DNA of 64,000 nucleotides from Halopseudomonas phragmitis (GCF_002056295.1 NZ_CP020100.1:2069501-2133500), one strand, 5' to 3'; shown: positions 18,895 through 28,207, counted from the first letter of the stretch. The notes: generated from the letters alone by a model not told the origin. Made by a program: numbers and translations.

Positions 18895-19755
18895 CTACAC
18901 AGCCAACGCCAATCGCTGCTCGGCCACCCCCTGGCGCAGGAAAAACCGCTCCACCGCCGAGCGGGTATCCTGCCAGGCCGTCTTGTGTTCCATTTCCAGA
19001 AAGTGGCCGCTGTGAGCTATGGTTGCGAACTGAGCCTGTGGCGCCAGTTTGGCAAAGCCGCGTGCATCATCCGGGCTGGTGTAACGGTCCCACTCGCCAT
19101 TGACGAACAGCAACGGCAGGTCGATATTGGTCACGCAGCTCATATAGCTGTTGCTGTCCAGGCCCAGTACCTGGCGTATATGGAACAGCATCTGCGCATA
19201 CTCGTGCTCTTCAAGGCTGCTGACATGGCGAAAATTGCAGCGCCTGAATAGGGGCGGCAGATATTCACCGATGGTGTCATTGACCAGATTGCCCACCGCC
19301 TGGCGGTCACAGGCCGCCAGATGGGTCTGGCCGCGACTGAGATAGTCATGCATCGCGCTGTTGAGAATCGGCGAGAATGAGCTGACCACGGCACTGCGGA
19401 TCCGTGCGGGTCGCTGAGCCAGGGCCAGCAGTGTGGCGACGCCGCCCCAGGAGAACGAGTAGATGTGGTCGGCACTAAAGTGCTCGATCAGATCCAGCAG
19501 AATCAGTGCCTCGTCCTCCTTGCCAATCAATGGCAGGATTGGGTTGTGCGGGCGTGAGGCGCCAGCATAAGGCTGGTCAAACAACACCACATTGAACAGT
19601 GGTTGGAGAAACCGCAACGCCTGGCTGAACGAGGCGCTGGTGGCCAGCGAGCCGTTGACCAGAATGATGGTAGCGGTTGCGTCGGGGTTCGGATAACACC
19701 AGGTGTGCACCTTCATATCTCGGTGCACGCGAATTACTGCCTTTTCAGCGTACAT
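18895..19755 (-). CDS. phaG: PhaG/RhlA-family 3-hydroxyacyl-ACP transferase or thioesterase
   Basis: Alpha/beta-hydrolase-fold protein, 286 aa, very close to PhaG as I recall it: ILVNGSLATSASF, FNVVLFDQPYAG, LAACDRQAVGNLVNDTIG. Nucleophile Ser102 lies in SFSWGG; Asp223 (GEWDRY) and His251 (SGHFLEME) complete the triad. PhaG takes 3-hydroxyacyl groups from ACP into polyhydroxyalkanoate precursors; the homologue RhlA makes the lipid part of rhamnolipid. The HX4D motif of PhaG reads HVSSLE here (His177, Glu182). The start at 19755 follows GAGG; the frame to 19824 is not needed. PHA polymerase genes are not in view. Confidence 0.85.
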   Translation of the reverse strand: MYAEKAVIRVHRDMKVHTWCYPNPDATATIILVNGSLATSASFSQALRFLQPLFNVVLFDQPYAGASRPHNPILPLIGKEDEALILLDLIEHFSADHIYSFSWGGVATLLALAQRPARIRSAVVSSFSPILNSAMHDYLSRGQTHLAACDRQAVGNLVNDTIGEYLPPLFRRCNFRHVSSLEEHEYAQMLFHIRQVLGLDSNSYMSCVTNIDLPLLFVNGEWDRYTSPDDARGFAKLAPQAQFATIAHSGHFLEMEHKTAWQDTRSAVERFFLRQGVAEQRLALAV

Positions 19756-19895
19756 GGGGGCACCTCGGAATGTTGAAGGCGAGCGTTTAGCGCGCCGGTG
19801 AAGAGTGCCACCAGCTAACCGCACCCAGATGACAGCAGCGTGTCATGGCCGCAGCCGTTGGTCGGGTGTAACTGGCTGTTCATGAATCCTGTAAG

Positions 19896-19957
19896 GCGGG
19901 AGCATCCGCTCCCGCAGCGAGCCCGCCGCATCCCTGTCCTGGAGCAGATGCTCCAGG
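19896..19957. repeat. Paired-palindrome element, copy A
   Basis: Two perfect 8-bp-arm palindromes: GCGGGAGC-ATCC-GCTCCCGC (19896-19915) and CCTGGAGC-AGAT-GCTCCAGG (19938-19957), separated by 22 bases. The reverse arrangement with the same spacing is found at 62002-62063. REP/BIME-like; it may also stop transcription or protect mRNA ends. Confidence 0.75.
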
Positions 19958-20118
19958 CTCCCAGGAAACCCCAGGCCACTCTCAAGCCCGCCCCTGCCTG
20001 CTGATAACCTCATGACGGTTAAATTTGCATGTCAAAATGCTGTCAATAGAGCCTTGAGAGGCGATGACTGGCTGCAAGTGCCTGTCAAAAAGAAAGAAAA
20101 AAATCCTTAAAAAGGTCC

Positions 20119-20145
20119 TAAAGCTCCCCGAACAGACGCCGATAA
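20119..20145 (+). promoter_or_regulatory. FliA (sigma28) promoter of fliC1
   Basis: TAAA (20119-20122), 15-base spacer, GCCGATAA (20138-20145): an exact match to the flagellar sigma28 consensus. Transcription should begin near 20152, giving a leader of about 88 bases. Confidence 0.92.
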
Positions 20146-20170
20146 AGTAATCGAATGCGAACTCTATGGG

Positions 20171-20210
20171 TGCCTGGGCAAGTCCCACCTTGGAGGCGCA
20201 GGCTCAGGCA
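20171..20210 (+). promoter_or_regulatory. Conserved leader hairpin, fliC1
   Basis: Arm TGCCTGGGC (20171-20179) pairs with GCTCAGGCA (20202-20210), nine pairs including one G-U. Equivalent hairpins, in the same place after the promoter, occur in the other three flagellin leaders. The ribosome site GGAGG follows at 20229. Confidence 0.6.
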
Positions 20211-20239
20211 AACATTATTAGGTCCTCTGGAGGCATGAC

Positions 20240-21427
20240 ATGTCCTTGACCGTTAATACCAACGTCGCGTCGCTGAATACTCAGCGCAACCTCAACAGTT
20301 CGGCCAGTTCTCTGCAGACATCCTTGCAGCGCCTGTCCACCGGTTCGCGTATCAACTCCGCCAAGGATGATGCCGCAGGTCTGCAGATTGCCAACCGTTT
20401 GACCAGTCAGGTCAATGGTCTGAATGTGGCGGTGCGCAACGCCAATGACGGTATCTCGCTGGCGCAGACAGCTGAAGGTGCTCTGCAGCAGTCGACCAAT
20501 ATCCTGCAACGCATGCGTGATCTGGCCCTGCAGTCGGCCAACGGTTCCAACAGCACTTCCGAGCGTGAGGCATTGAACGCCGAAGTAACCCAGTTGAAGA
20601 AAGAAATCGACCGAATCAGCAATACCACCACCTTCGGTGGTCGCAAGCTGCTGGATGGCAATTTCGGCATTTCCAGCTTTCAGGTTGGCTCTGCGGCTAA
20701 TGAAATCATCAGTGTCGGGATTGGGGAGATGAGTTCCAGCTCTTTGGAGGGTACTTACTTCTCTGGTAACAGTGCGGAGTTTGATCCGGCGGCAGGTACC
20801 ATCGTAGCAGGTGATGTGACCGTTGCCCTGACGCTGACAACGGGTACTGTAAACGTGACAGCTACCATGAGTGGCGGCGAAACCAATAAGCAGGCGGCAG
20901 AAAAAATTGCGGCAGCGGTGAATGATGCCAATGTTGGCGTGGGTGCCTTCGTTGAGGAGGACCCTGACAATGCTGGCGACTTCCTGATCAAATACGTTTC
21001 CAAGGCGGATGATGATGGCGCCTCTCTGTTGACCAGCGTAGCAGTAACCGACACTGATACTACAGGTGTGGGTACGCTCGGTTCTGCGGCAGCTATGACA
21101 GCTTCGACTGACAATACTGTCAAGGATATCGACATTACTACAGCCTCAGGTGCGCAGGCAGCAGTGCTGGTTATCGATGATGCGATCAAGATGATCGACT
21201 CCCAGCGCGCTGACCTCGGTGCGGTACAGAACCGCTTCGAGAACACCATTGCCAACCTGCAAAACATTGCCGAGAACGTGTCGGCCGCCCGTGGACGGAT
21301 TCAGGACACCGATTTTGCCGCGGAAACTGCGAACCTGACCAAGAATCAGATTCTGCAGCAGGCCGGTACCTCTATCCTGGCCCAGGCCAACCAGTTGCCG
21401 CAGGCGGTACTCAGTCTGCTGGGCTGA
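20240..21427 (+). CDS. fliC: Flagellin 1
   Basis: Filament subunit, 395 aa. D0/D1 N-terminus ([18 protein letters not shown] to about residue 165) and C-terminus (about 305-395, [20 protein letters not shown] to [10 protein letters not shown]) are nearly identical in the four tandem copies. The centre (about 170-300) is variable, acidic and beta-rich and would face outward as D2/D3. No glycosylation gene is adjacent. FliA promoter and GGAGG ribosome site upstream; strong hairpin downstream. Exported through the flagellar type III apparatus with FliS as chaperone. Confidence 0.95.
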   Translation: MSLTVNTNVASLNTQRNLNSSASSLQTSLQRLSTGSRINSAKDDAAGLQIANRLTSQVNGLNVAVRNANDGISLAQTAEGALQQSTNILQRMRDLALQSANGSNSTSEREALNAEVTQLKKEIDRISNTTTFGGRKLLDGNFGISSFQVGSAANEIISVGIGEMSSSSLEGTYFSGNSAEFDPAAGTIVAGDVTVALTLTTGTVNVTATMSGGETNKQAAEKIAAAVNDANVGVGAFVEEDPDNAGDFLIKYVSKADDDGASLLTSVAVTDTDTTGVGTLGSAAAMTASTDNTVKDIDITTASGAQAAVLVIDDAIKMIDSQRADLGAVQNRFENTIANLQNIAENVSAARGRIQDTDFAAETANLTKNQILQQAGTSILAQANQLPQAVLSLLG

Positions 21428-21450
21428 TCTGGCAGTAGGGTTGGTTTTCA

Positions 21451-21480
21451 ACACAAGCCGGGCTTATGCCCGGCTTGTGT
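21451..21480 (+). terminator. Terminator of fliC1
   Basis: Perfect 13-bp stem, ACACAAGCCGGGC against GCCCGGCTTGTGT with loop TTAT. T run after it is weak. The AAGCCGGGC core recurs after fliC2 and fliC3. Confidence 0.8.
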
Positions 21481-21640
21481 GTATTTGCGGCAGGCGCTTG
21501 CCTGCGCGGCAAAAGTTTGCCGGAATATCTCGGCAGTCAGTCGGTCTGGCTGGCTGTAAGTGGCCGTGGTTGGGCGCTTTATTGTTGTTGGCACACTTCC
21601 TGCTCATTCAACCTTGTGACATTAAAAAGCGGCAATGCAG

Positions 21641-21666
21641 TCGTTCGTCTGCATCGATGCCGAATA
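21641..21666 (+). promoter_or_regulatory. Degenerate FliA promoter of fliC2
   Basis: The -10 element reads GCCGAATA (21659-21666), aligned with the other flagellin promoters by the shared downstream GAATGC leader. At the expected -35 position (about 21640-21644) there is GTCGT, not TAAA. Expression weaker than the other copies is likely. Confidence 0.5.
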
Positions 21667-21690
21667 TTCGTTGAATGCAGATTGCATGGC

Positions 21691-21721
21691 TGCCTGGTGA
21701 TCGCGGTACGGGCAACAGGCA
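21691..21721 (+). promoter_or_regulatory. Conserved leader hairpin, fliC2
   Basis: TGCCTG (21691-21696) pairs with CAGGCA (21716-21721), six pairs, shortest of the four leader hairpins. The ribosome site GGAGG begins six bases later. Confidence 0.5.
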
Positions 21722-21737
21722 ACAATGGAGGCAAGAC

Positions 21738-22919
21738 ATGTCCCTGACGGTGAACACCAATGTGGCGTCGCTGAATACCCAGCGTAACCTCAATACTTCA
21801 TCCAATGCGCTGCAGACTTCTTTGCAGCGTCTGTCCACCGGCTCGCGCATCAACTCCGCCAAGGATGATGCTGCTGGCCTGCAGATTGCCAACCGCCTGA
21901 CCAGTCAGGTCAATGGCCTGAACGTGGCGGTACGCAACGCCAATGACGGTATCTCGCTGGCACAGACCGCCGAAGGTGCTCTGCAGCAGTCGACCAATAT
22001 CCTGCAGCGTATGCGCGATCTGGCCTTGCAGGCGGCCAACGGCTCCAACAGCGTCTCTGAGCGTGAGGCGCTGAACGCCGAAGTCAGTCAGCTGAAAAAG
22101 GAAATTGACCGGATCAGTAACACCACTACCTTTGGTGGACGCAAATTGCTGGATGGCAATTTTGGTATTTCCAGCTTCCAGGTTGGCTCGGCGGCCAATG
22201 AGATCATTAGTGTTGGCATTGGCGAAATGAGTGCTCAGTCGTTGCAAACCAACTTCTACTCGGAAGCTTTTGGTGATGCGGCTGGTACGGTAACTGTCGA
22301 TACCCAGGTTACTCTTGATCTGGTGTTTACTGACACCAGCAAGAACACAACCATCACGGTTGAACTGAAAGCTGGCGATACTGGTGATCTTCTTACCGCC
22401 AAACTGGCAGCGGCAATCAATGACGCCAATATCGGTGTGGGTGTGCACCTTGATGCTGATGGTGACTATCAGGTGATTTCGCGCACTGATGCCAATGATC
22501 CAACGGTCAGCGATTTGCAGACCATCACTTTTGGTGACTCCACTCCAGCTTCAGGTGCGACATTCACTACTGTTGACCTGTCGGCTGCTACACCGGTGGC
22601 AGACAACACTATTGCTGATCTGGATATTCGCGATGTGGCGGGAGCTCAGGCGGCAATTCTGGTGATTGATGAATCCATCCGCCTGATCGATGCCCAGCGC
22701 GCCGAACTGGGTGCGGTGCAGAACCGTTTCGAAAACACCATTGCCAACCTGCAGAATATTGCTGAGAACGTCTCGGCAGCGCGCGGGCGGATTCAGGATA
22801 CCGACTTTGCTGCGGAGACAGCGACGCTGACCAAGAACCAGATTCTGCAGCAGGCCGGAACCTCGATCCTGGCTCAGGCCAATCAGTTACCCCAGGCCGT
22901 ACTCAGTCTGTTGCAGTAA
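21738..22919 (+). CDS. fliC: Flagellin 2
   Basis: Filament subunit, 393 aa, second of four copies. Start is the ATG at 21738 after TGGAGGCAAGAC; the frame open to 21675 only reads through the leader. N-terminal differences from copy 1 include [10 protein letters not shown] and [15 protein letters not shown], so this is the most diverged conserved core. The centre contains [20 protein letters not shown] and [19 protein letters not shown], resembling the flagellin IN motif. Ends [10 protein letters not shown]. Confidence 0.95.
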   Translation: MSLTVNTNVASLNTQRNLNTSSNALQTSLQRLSTGSRINSAKDDAAGLQIANRLTSQVNGLNVAVRNANDGISLAQTAEGALQQSTNILQRMRDLALQAANGSNSVSEREALNAEVSQLKKEIDRISNTTTFGGRKLLDGNFGISSFQVGSAANEIISVGIGEMSAQSLQTNFYSEAFGDAAGTVTVDTQVTLDLVFTDTSKNTTITVELKAGDTGDLLTAKLAAAINDANIGVGVHLDADGDYQVISRTDANDPTVSDLQTITFGDSTPASGATFTTVDLSAATPVADNTIADLDIRDVAGAQAAILVIDESIRLIDAQRAELGAVQNRFENTIANLQNIAENVSAARGRIQDTDFAAETATLTKNQILQQAGTSILAQANQLPQAVLSLLQ

Positions 22920-22938
22920 GTTGTATTTGTGGTGGGGC

Positions 22939-22964
22939 AAAGCCGGGCCTGCGCCCGGCTTTTT
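22939..22964 (+). terminator. Terminator of fliC2
   Basis: AAAGCCGGGC / GCCCGGCTTT stem with loop CTGC, followed by TT. Classic Rho-independent form. Confidence 0.85.
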
Positions 22965-22992
22965 GCTGCCCGAAGAATTGCCGGTGCTGGCC

Positions 22993-23019
22993 TAAAGCTT
23001 TGTCAGTGGCTGCCGATAC
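22993..23019 (+). promoter_or_regulatory. FliA promoter of fliC3
   Basis: TAAA (22993-22996), 15-base spacer, GCCGATAC (23012-23019). Confidence 0.9.
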
Positions 23020-23040
23020 AGGGATTGAACGCAGATTTCA

Positions 23041-23087
23041 TGGTTGCCCGACCTCGGTCGAACCATGGAGTGGATACTGGGCAATCG
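23041..23087 (+). promoter_or_regulatory. Conserved leader hairpin, fliC3
   Basis: Core arms TTGCCC (23044-23049) and GGGCAA (23079-23084), extendable outward by wobble pairs to nine. Relative to the other leaders a T-A pair has become C-G, a compensated change. A second small stem CGACC-TC-GGTCG (23049-23060) sits in the loop. Confidence 0.55.
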
Positions 23088-23106
23088 CCACTATCGGAGG
23101 CACTAT

Positions 23107-24294
23107 ATGTCCCTGACCGTCAATACCAACGTAGCATCGCTGAATACCCAGCGTAACCTCAACAGCTCCGCCAGCTCGCTGCAGACTTCCTTGCAGCGTC
23201 TGTCCACCGGTTCGCGCATCAATAGTGCCAAAGATGATGCTGCCGGCCTGCAGATCGCCAACCGTCTGACCAGCCAGGTCAATGGTCTGAATGTGGCAGT
23301 GCGTAACGCCAATGATGGTATCTCGCTGGCCCAGACCGCCGAAGGTGCATTGCAACAGTCGACCAATATTTTGCAGCGTATGCGTGATCTGGCCCTGCAG
23401 TCGGCCAACGGCTCCAATAGCACTTCCGAGCGCGAAGCGCTGAATGCTGAAGTGACTCAGCTGAAGAAGGAAATCGACCGGATCAGCAACACCACCACTT
23501 TTGGTGGTCGCAAGCTGCTGGATGGCAACTTTGGCGTGACCAGCTTCCAGGTCGGCTCGGCGGCCAACGAAATCATCAGTGTCGGTATTGGCGAAATGAG
23601 TTCGACTTCGTTGAATGGTACTTTCTATACCGAGGCTTTTGGGACTGCGGCAATCGGTACGCCAGCAGATTATGTTGGGGGGACGGCTACCATTGAGGTG
23701 ACGCTGGATGGGGTCGCTGATCCGGTGGAGTTGAGTGTTGAGTTGAGTGCTTCCGATGATGCTGAGACTATCACGGCCAAATTGGCAGCTGCTGTTAACG
23801 ACGCCAATCTGGGAGTGAGTGTACAGAAGGACGAAAATGATGCCTGGCAAGTAATTACCAACTCGAATGCAGATGGTGACGGCCCGGCCGTTACGGGTAT
23901 CGAGTTTACCTCGCTGCCAGCTGAAGTCACTCTGGCCGATATTACGCTTGATGCCACGAATGCGGCAGCGGCTGCCGACAGCACTGTCAGTGCCATCGAC
24001 ATCACTTCTGCCTATGGAGCCCAGGCTGCCGTGTTGGTGATTGATGAGGCGATTCGTATGATCGACTCTCAGCGTGCCGACCTCGGTGCGGTGCAGAACC
24101 GCTTCGAGAACACCATTGCCAACCTGCAGAATATTGCCGAGAACGTGTCGGCAGCCCGTGGTCGTATCCAGGATACCGACTTTGCCGCCGAGACTGCGAA
24201 TCTGACCAAGAACCAGATTCTGCAGCAGGCCGGTACTTCGATCCTGGCTCAGGCCAATCAGTTGCCGCAGGCTGTGTTGAGCTTACTTGGCTGA
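23107..24294 (+). CDS. fliC: Flagellin 3
   Basis: Filament subunit, 395 aa. Start is the ATG at 23107 after CGGAGGCACTAT; the extension to 23044 lies in the leader. N-core is almost identical to copy 1 (differing at FGVTSFQVG). The centre has [20 protein letters not shown] and [20 protein letters not shown], again IN-motif-like, and lacks cysteine. Ends [10 protein letters not shown]. Confidence 0.95.
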   Translation: MSLTVNTNVASLNTQRNLNSSASSLQTSLQRLSTGSRINSAKDDAAGLQIANRLTSQVNGLNVAVRNANDGISLAQTAEGALQQSTNILQRMRDLALQSANGSNSTSEREALNAEVTQLKKEIDRISNTTTFGGRKLLDGNFGVTSFQVGSAANEIISVGIGEMSSTSLNGTFYTEAFGTAAIGTPADYVGGTATIEVTLDGVADPVELSVELSASDDAETITAKLAAAVNDANLGVSVQKDENDAWQVITNSNADGDGPAVTGIEFTSLPAEVTLADITLDATNAAAAADSTVSAIDITSAYGAQAAVLVIDEAIRMIDSQRADLGAVQNRFENTIANLQNIAENVSAARGRIQDTDFAAETANLTKNQILQQAGTSILAQANQLPQAVLSLLG

Positions 24295-24322
24295 GTAGCT
24301 TGGTTAAGCATTTTGATGTTGA

Positions 24323-24346
24323 GAAGCCGGGCGTATGCCCGGCTTC
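24323..24346 (+). terminator. Terminator of fliC3
   Basis: GAAGCCGGGC / GCCCGGCTTC stem with loop GTAT, then TTGC. Confidence 0.8.
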
Positions 24347-24380
24347 TTGCGTATCGGTGAGTAAAAAGTCGTTATCGGGC

Positions 24381-24407
24381 TAAAGCTTAAGCCAGCCTGG
24401 TCGATAA
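24381..24407 (+). promoter_or_regulatory. FliA promoter of fliC4
   Basis: TAAA (24381-24384), 15-base spacer, GTCGATAA (24400-24407): one mismatch from consensus. Confidence 0.88.
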
Positions 24408-24432
24408 CCTGTCTGAATGCGGATTCTATCGG

Positions 24433-24472
24433 TGCCTGGGAAGTGGTGGGTGCCTGAGACGCAACCCAGGCA
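24433..24472 (+). promoter_or_regulatory. Conserved leader hairpin, fliC4
   Basis: TGCCTGGG (24433-24440) pairs perfectly with CCCAGGCA (24465-24472), eight Watson-Crick pairs. Confidence 0.6.
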
Positions 24473-24504
24473 GTAGCCTTAAATAGCTTCAGTGGAGGCG
24501 ACCC

Positions 24505-25671
24505 ATGTCCTTGACAGTAAATACTAACGTAGCATCGCTCAATACCCAGCGTAACCTCAACAGCTCGGCCAGTTCACTGCAGACTTCCTTGCAACGTCTG
24601 TCCACTGGCTCGCGCATCAACTCCGCCAAGGATGATGCTGCCGGCCTGCAGATTGCCAACCGTCTGACCAGTCAGGTTAACGGCCTGAACGTGGCGGTAC
24701 GTAATGCCAACGACGGCATCTCGCTGGCGCAAACCGCCGAAGGCGCTCTGCAGCAAACCACCAATATTCTGCAGCGCATGCGTGACCTGTCGCTGCAATC
24801 GGCCAACGGTTCCAACAGCGACTCAGAGCGTGAGGCGCTGAATGCCGAAGTCACTCAGCTGAAGAAAGAAATCGACCGGATCAGCAACACTACCACTTTC
24901 GGTGGCCGCAAGCTGCTGGACGGTAATTTTGGCATCTCCAGCTTCCAGGTTGGCTCGGCGGCCAACGAAATTATCAGTGTCGGTATTGGCGAGATGAGTT
25001 CCAGCTCGCTCGAAGGTGACTTCTTCAGAACTGCACTGGGAGCCGCTGGTCCGGCAACTGCTGACGGAACCCTGGAGTTTACGCTGGTATTTGAGGATAT
25101 CGATGATGTGGAAATCACTGTCGATGTCAAGGACGGTGATACCGGAGCTGTAGTCGCTGACAAGATCGCTGCCGCAATCAACGATCTGAATCTCGGGGTG
25201 GGTGTGCTCAAGGATGAAAACGGAGCTTACCAGATCATCTCGGGTGTGGCTGAAGATGGCACCAGCAACGCACTGACAAGCATTACCATGGACGATGCTG
25301 ATGGTTCTGGCGTGACCTTCACTGCTGTGACCGCTTCGACTACCGCAGTGGCTGCTAACAGTGTCAAGGACATCGACATCACCAGCGCCGCAGGTGCTCA
25401 GTCGGCCATTCTGGTCATCGACGAAGCGATCAAGCAGATCGATTCCCAGCGTGCCGACCTCGGTGCGGTGCAGAACCGCTTCGAGAATACCATTGCCAAC
25501 CTGCAGAATATTGCTGAGAACGTCTCGGCAGCGCGCGGGCGGATTCAGGATACCGACTTTGCCGCTGAGACTGCGAATCTGACCAAGAATCAGATTCTGC
25601 AACAGGCCGGCACTTCTATTCTGGCTCAGGCCAATCAGTTGCCGCAGGCGGTACTGAGCCTGTTGCAGTAA
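24505..25671 (+). CDS. fliC: Flagellin 4
   Basis: Filament subunit, 388 aa, shortest of the four, ATG after GTGGAGGCGACCC. The N-core matches copies 1 and 3 except [17 protein letters not shown] and NSDSEREAL. The centre carries [20 protein letters not shown] and [16 protein letters not shown], the clearest flagellin IN-like motif of the set. Ends [10 protein letters not shown]. It immediately precedes flaG, which may be read by run-through past a modest hairpin. Confidence 0.95.
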   Translation: MSLTVNTNVASLNTQRNLNSSASSLQTSLQRLSTGSRINSAKDDAAGLQIANRLTSQVNGLNVAVRNANDGISLAQTAEGALQQTTNILQRMRDLSLQSANGSNSDSEREALNAEVTQLKKEIDRISNTTTFGGRKLLDGNFGISSFQVGSAANEIISVGIGEMSSSSLEGDFFRTALGAAGPATADGTLEFTLVFEDIDDVEITVDVKDGDTGAVVADKIAAAINDLNLGVGVLKDENGAYQIISGVAEDGTSNALTSITMDDADGSGVTFTAVTASTTAVAANSVKDIDITSAAGAQSAILVIDEAIKQIDSQRADLGAVQNRFENTIANLQNIAENVSAARGRIQDTDFAAETANLTKNQILQQAGTSILAQANQLPQAVLSLLQ

Positions 25672-25692
25672 GATTGACGGGATGTGAAATGA

Positions 25693-25720
25693 CGGGGGAA
25701 AGGTGTTAGCCTTTCTCCCG
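25693..25720 (+). terminator. Imperfect hairpin after fliC4
   Basis: CGGGGGAAAGG against CCTTTCTCCCG with one mismatch and a short loop; no T tract. It likely trims or attenuates rather than fully stops transcription into flaG. Confidence 0.55.
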
Positions 25721-25745
25721 CATTGTCCTTAATGAGGATACCGCC

Positions 25746-26135
25746 ATGGACATGGGAATGCTTGGAACACCGGGGGCTGAGCGGCCTGCAGGTGCTGCTG
25801 TCAGCGCGGCTGCCGGTAAGGTCATTAGTCTGGTAGCGGGCAAGGCGCCAGAGGCTCCAGATAATCAGAACAAGACTGCACTTCCCGCAGTAGTTGATGT
25901 CCAACCGGCTGATCGCCAGAGTCTGGAAAAAGCCGTGTCGGACATGCAGGACTTTGTCCAGAGCGTGCGGCGGGATATCAATTTCCAGTTGGATGATGGC
26001 ACAGGTCAAGTCGTAGTCCGGGTCACCGAGGCGGCTACTGGTGATGTGATCCGTCAAATTCCTTCCGAGGAGGCTCTGCGTCTGGCAGAGAACCTATCGG
26101 AGATTCGTAGCTTGTTGTTTGAAGCGGAGGCTTGA
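25746..26135 (+). CDS. flaG: FlaG family protein
   Basis: 129 aa cytoplasmic or secreted flagellar protein. The FlaG domain occupies about residues 60-127: VQSVRRDINFQLDDGTGQVV, VRVTEAATGDVIRQIPSEEA and RLAENL. FlaG is thought to limit filament length in polar flagellates; its precise action is unclear. It sits between flagellin genes and fliD, the conserved pseudomonad order. GAGG-like site AATGAGGATACCGCC precedes the ATG. Confidence 0.9.
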   Translation: MDMGMLGTPGAERPAGAAVSAAAGKVISLVAGKAPEAPDNQNKTALPAVVDVQPADRQSLEKAVSDMQDFVQSVRRDINFQLDDGTGQVVVRVTEAATGDVIRQIPSEEALRLAENLSEIRSLLFEAEA

Positions 26136-26137
26136 GC

Positions 26138-26153
26138 TGGCCCGTTTCTTGCC
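26138..26153 (+). promoter_or_regulatory. Sigma54 promoter of fliD
   Basis: TGGCCC (26138-26143), five bases, TTGC (26149-26152): fits TGGC-N-TTGC. It starts right after the flaG stop and 66 bases before the fliD start; FleQ/RpoN control of fliD is known in P. aeruginosa. Confidence 0.75.
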
Positions 26154-26218
26154 TGAAAGCTCTGGGTGAACCCATCAGGCATTGATGCCGTCAAGAAAAC
26201 GGCAACGAGGTGAGTAGC

Positions 26219-27682
26219 ATGAATATTACCGGTATTGGTTCGGGGCTGGATATCAACTCCATGGTCAAAGCGATCATGGACGCTGAACGTGCCCCCAAGG
26301 CCGCGTCGCTCTCTCGTCTGGAAAGCAAGACCACCGCACAGTTCTCTGCACTGGGGCAGTTCCGCAGTGCTATTTCCGATTTTCAGACTGCGCTGAAGAA
26401 TCTCAATGATTCGGCGTTGTTCCAGAAGCGCACCGCGACCTCGTCCAACACGGACTATTTTACCGCCACGGCCACTTCCAGCGCAGCAGCGGGCAACTAC
26501 AGTGTTCAGGTATTCAACCTGGCCCAGAGCAGCAAGGTGGCTCTGGCTGGGTTCGATTCGGCCACTACCCAGGTTGGTACGGGCGAGCTGAACATCACAG
26601 TTGGTGACGAGGTCATCAATGTTCAGATCGGTGAGGATAAGCAGTCGCTTAGCGCGATCCGTGATGCGATCAATGCCGCTGGTGCCGACAAAGGGTTGAG
26701 CGCGGCTATCGTCAATGATCCGTCAGGGGTTGGCGGGGCGCGCATTGTGTTGACTTCTACCAATAGCGGCTCAGGCAAAGATATCCAGGTCGAAGTGGCC
26801 AATGCCACCGGTGATCTGGGTCGGTTGGCCTTTACCCCGCCTGATCCAACTGCGACCAACTATCAGCCTCCTGCGGCGGATCCGGATGATCCGCGAGCCG
26901 CGAGGGTGATCAGCTTTGCTCGTGATGCCAGCTTTGCTGTGGATGGCCTGCTGATGAGCAGTGCCAGCAACACCATTGATGATGTGATTGAAGGTGTGAG
27001 CCTGACCCTCAAAAAACCCCAGTCGGCCGAGGATATTGCTAATGCCAATACCTTCAACTTGGCCGTGGCTGAAGACCGCGCCGGGGTCAAGGCCAACCTG
27101 CAGAAGTTTGTCGATGCCTACAACAAGCTGATCGATACCACCAACTCGCTGACCAGGGTAACCCAGGTTGGCGGTGATTCTGGTACGCCACTGGCCGGAC
27201 CGTTGGTTGGTGACGCTACCGTACGTTCATTCCTCAGTGCCATGCGCACCGAGCTTGGCAATGCTCAAGGCTCTGGTGATATTCGTATTCTGGCCGATCT
27301 TGGGATTACCACCAAGCAGGACGGCAAGCTGGAAATTGATAGCGATAAGCTGGATCAGGCGCTGGAGCGTAACTTCGATCAGGTTCAGGGTTTCCTGACG
27401 GGTGAGAAAGGTTTGATGGGGCGCCTGGAAGCACGCGCTGAGCCATATATACAGACCGGTGGAATTCTCGAGCAGCGTACCAAGTCGCTGCAGACCACTC
27501 TCAAGAATATCGATAAGCAGCGTGAAGACCTGGATCGCAGGATGTCTGCCATGGAAACGCGTCTTTTTGCGCAGTTCAACGCCATGGATATGCTGGTAGG
27601 GCAGCTCAGTCAGACCAGCCAATATCTCGAAAACCAGTTGTCCAATCTGCCGGGCGTGGTCAGACAGGATAGGAAACGATGA
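26219..27682 (+). CDS. fliD: Flagellar filament cap protein FliD
   Basis: Distal cap and hook-associated protein 2, 487 aa, which folds exported flagellin at the tip. N-terminal [20 protein letters not shown] is the FliD_N signature; the IN motif lies near residues 125-200; the coiled C-terminal FliD_C holds [19 protein letters not shown] and ends near [10 protein letters not shown] start at the ATG at 26219, seven bases after GAGGTG; a GTG three codons upstream is an alternative. Its stop overlaps fliS. Confidence 0.95.
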   Translation: MNITGIGSGLDINSMVKAIMDAERAPKAASLSRLESKTTAQFSALGQFRSAISDFQTALKNLNDSALFQKRTATSSNTDYFTATATSSAAAGNYSVQVFNLAQSSKVALAGFDSATTQVGTGELNITVGDEVINVQIGEDKQSLSAIRDAINAAGADKGLSAAIVNDPSGVGGARIVLTSTNSGSGKDIQVEVANATGDLGRLAFTPPDPTATNYQPPAADPDDPRAARVISFARDASFAVDGLLMSSASNTIDDVIEGVSLTLKKPQSAEDIANANTFNLAVAEDRAGVKANLQKFVDAYNKLIDTTNSLTRVTQVGGDSGTPLAGPLVGDATVRSFLSAMRTELGNAQGSGDIRILADLGITTKQDGKLEIDSDKLDQALERNFDQVQGFLTGEKGLMGRLEARAEPYIQTGGILEQRTKSLQTTLKNIDKQREDLDRRMSAMETRLFAQFNAMDMLVGQLSQTSQYLENQLSNLPGVVRQDRKR

Positions 27683-28047
27683 GCAATCCGATCGACACCT
27701 ACAAGCAGGTCAAGGTTTCCCAGGAAGTCTCTCAGTATCGCGCGGTCCAGCTGTTGCTGGCTGGCGCTATTGAGCGGATACGTTTGGCCCGGCATGCTCT
27801 GGAAACCGGTAATGTTGAGCGGCGTGGTGTGGCTATCGGCAACACTATCAGCATCATTGGTGCCTTGCAGGCAGCCTTGGATAAGGAACTGGGCGGTGAG
27901 ATCGCCGAGAATCTGGACGCACTCTACGACTACATGACTCGCAAGCTGGCAGGTGTGGCTCTGGATGACACGCAGCGTACCCTGGATGAGGTTGAATTGT
28001 TGCTGGCCCAGATCAAGGACGGCTGGGACGCCATCGAGCCTGCTTGA
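27679..28047 (+). CDS. fliS: Flagellar export chaperone FliS, first copy
   Basis: 122-residue helical chaperone that binds the flagellin C-terminus before export. [20 protein letters not shown] and [20 protein letters not shown] are FliS hallmarks. The ATG overlaps the fliD stop, so it is made with FliD. A second fliS follows after a repeat-filled spacer. Pseudomonads commonly carry such a pair, one of them (FliS') less well studied. Confidence 0.92.
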   Translation: MSNPIDTYKQVKVSQEVSQYRAVQLLLAGAIERIRLARHALETGNVERRGVAIGNTISIIGALQAALDKELGGEIAENLDALYDYMTRKLAGVALDDTQRTLDEVELLLAQIKDGWDAIEPA

Positions 28048-28059
28048 GCATATTTCGTG

Positions 28060-28158
28060 ATTGCGAGTCGCATGAGGCGGCCATCCGCCGATGTGGCAAT
28101 CCACCGGTACCCGCCCCGGCAGTTGGATCGCCACAGGCCTACGGCCTTCGCGATGACG
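28060..28158. repeat. Dispersed repeat pair, copy 4
   Basis: Head-to-head units: GATTGCGAGTCGC...GTGGCAATCCA (28060-28103) and TGGATCGCCACAGG...CGCGATGACG (28124-28158). They separate the two fliS genes and nearly duplicate the units at 18.7 kb. Confidence 0.75.
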
Positions 28159-28207
28159 TGGTTGAAGGCGTGCAGGATTTCGCCGCCGGCGTTTTTGACA
28201 TTTTCCC

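Larger units (their letters stand above)
19756..20239. other. Spacer between phaG and first flagellin
   Basis: 484 bases without a gene. It holds, in order, the phaG promoter region, a pair of palindromes (19896-19957), an AT-rich stretch near 20090-20120, a FliA-type promoter (20119-20145) and the flagellin leader with its hairpin. No plausible small coding frame with a ribosome site was seen. Confidence 0.6.
21428..21737. other. Spacer between flagellins 1 and 2
   Basis: 310 bases holding the fliC1 terminator (21451-21480), a C-rich then AT-rich stretch with no gene, a degenerate FliA promoter (-10 at 21659) and the second flagellin leader hairpin. Confidence 0.6.

Noticed and set aside
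18895-19755. Naming the PhaG-like gene rhlA
   Set aside because: Motifs such as LAACDRQAVGNLVNDTIG and SFSPILNSAM are closer to PhaG, and rhlB is not adjacent.
21798-23850. Open frames antisense to the flagellins (e.g. 21798-22448, 23038-23850)
   Set aside because: They recur in every copy only because the flagellin cores are repeated.
20240-25671. Tandem repeats at about 1.3-kb period as a possible repeat array or CRISPR
   Set aside because: The periodicity is four full flagellin genes; no short regular repeat-spacer pattern exists in the window.
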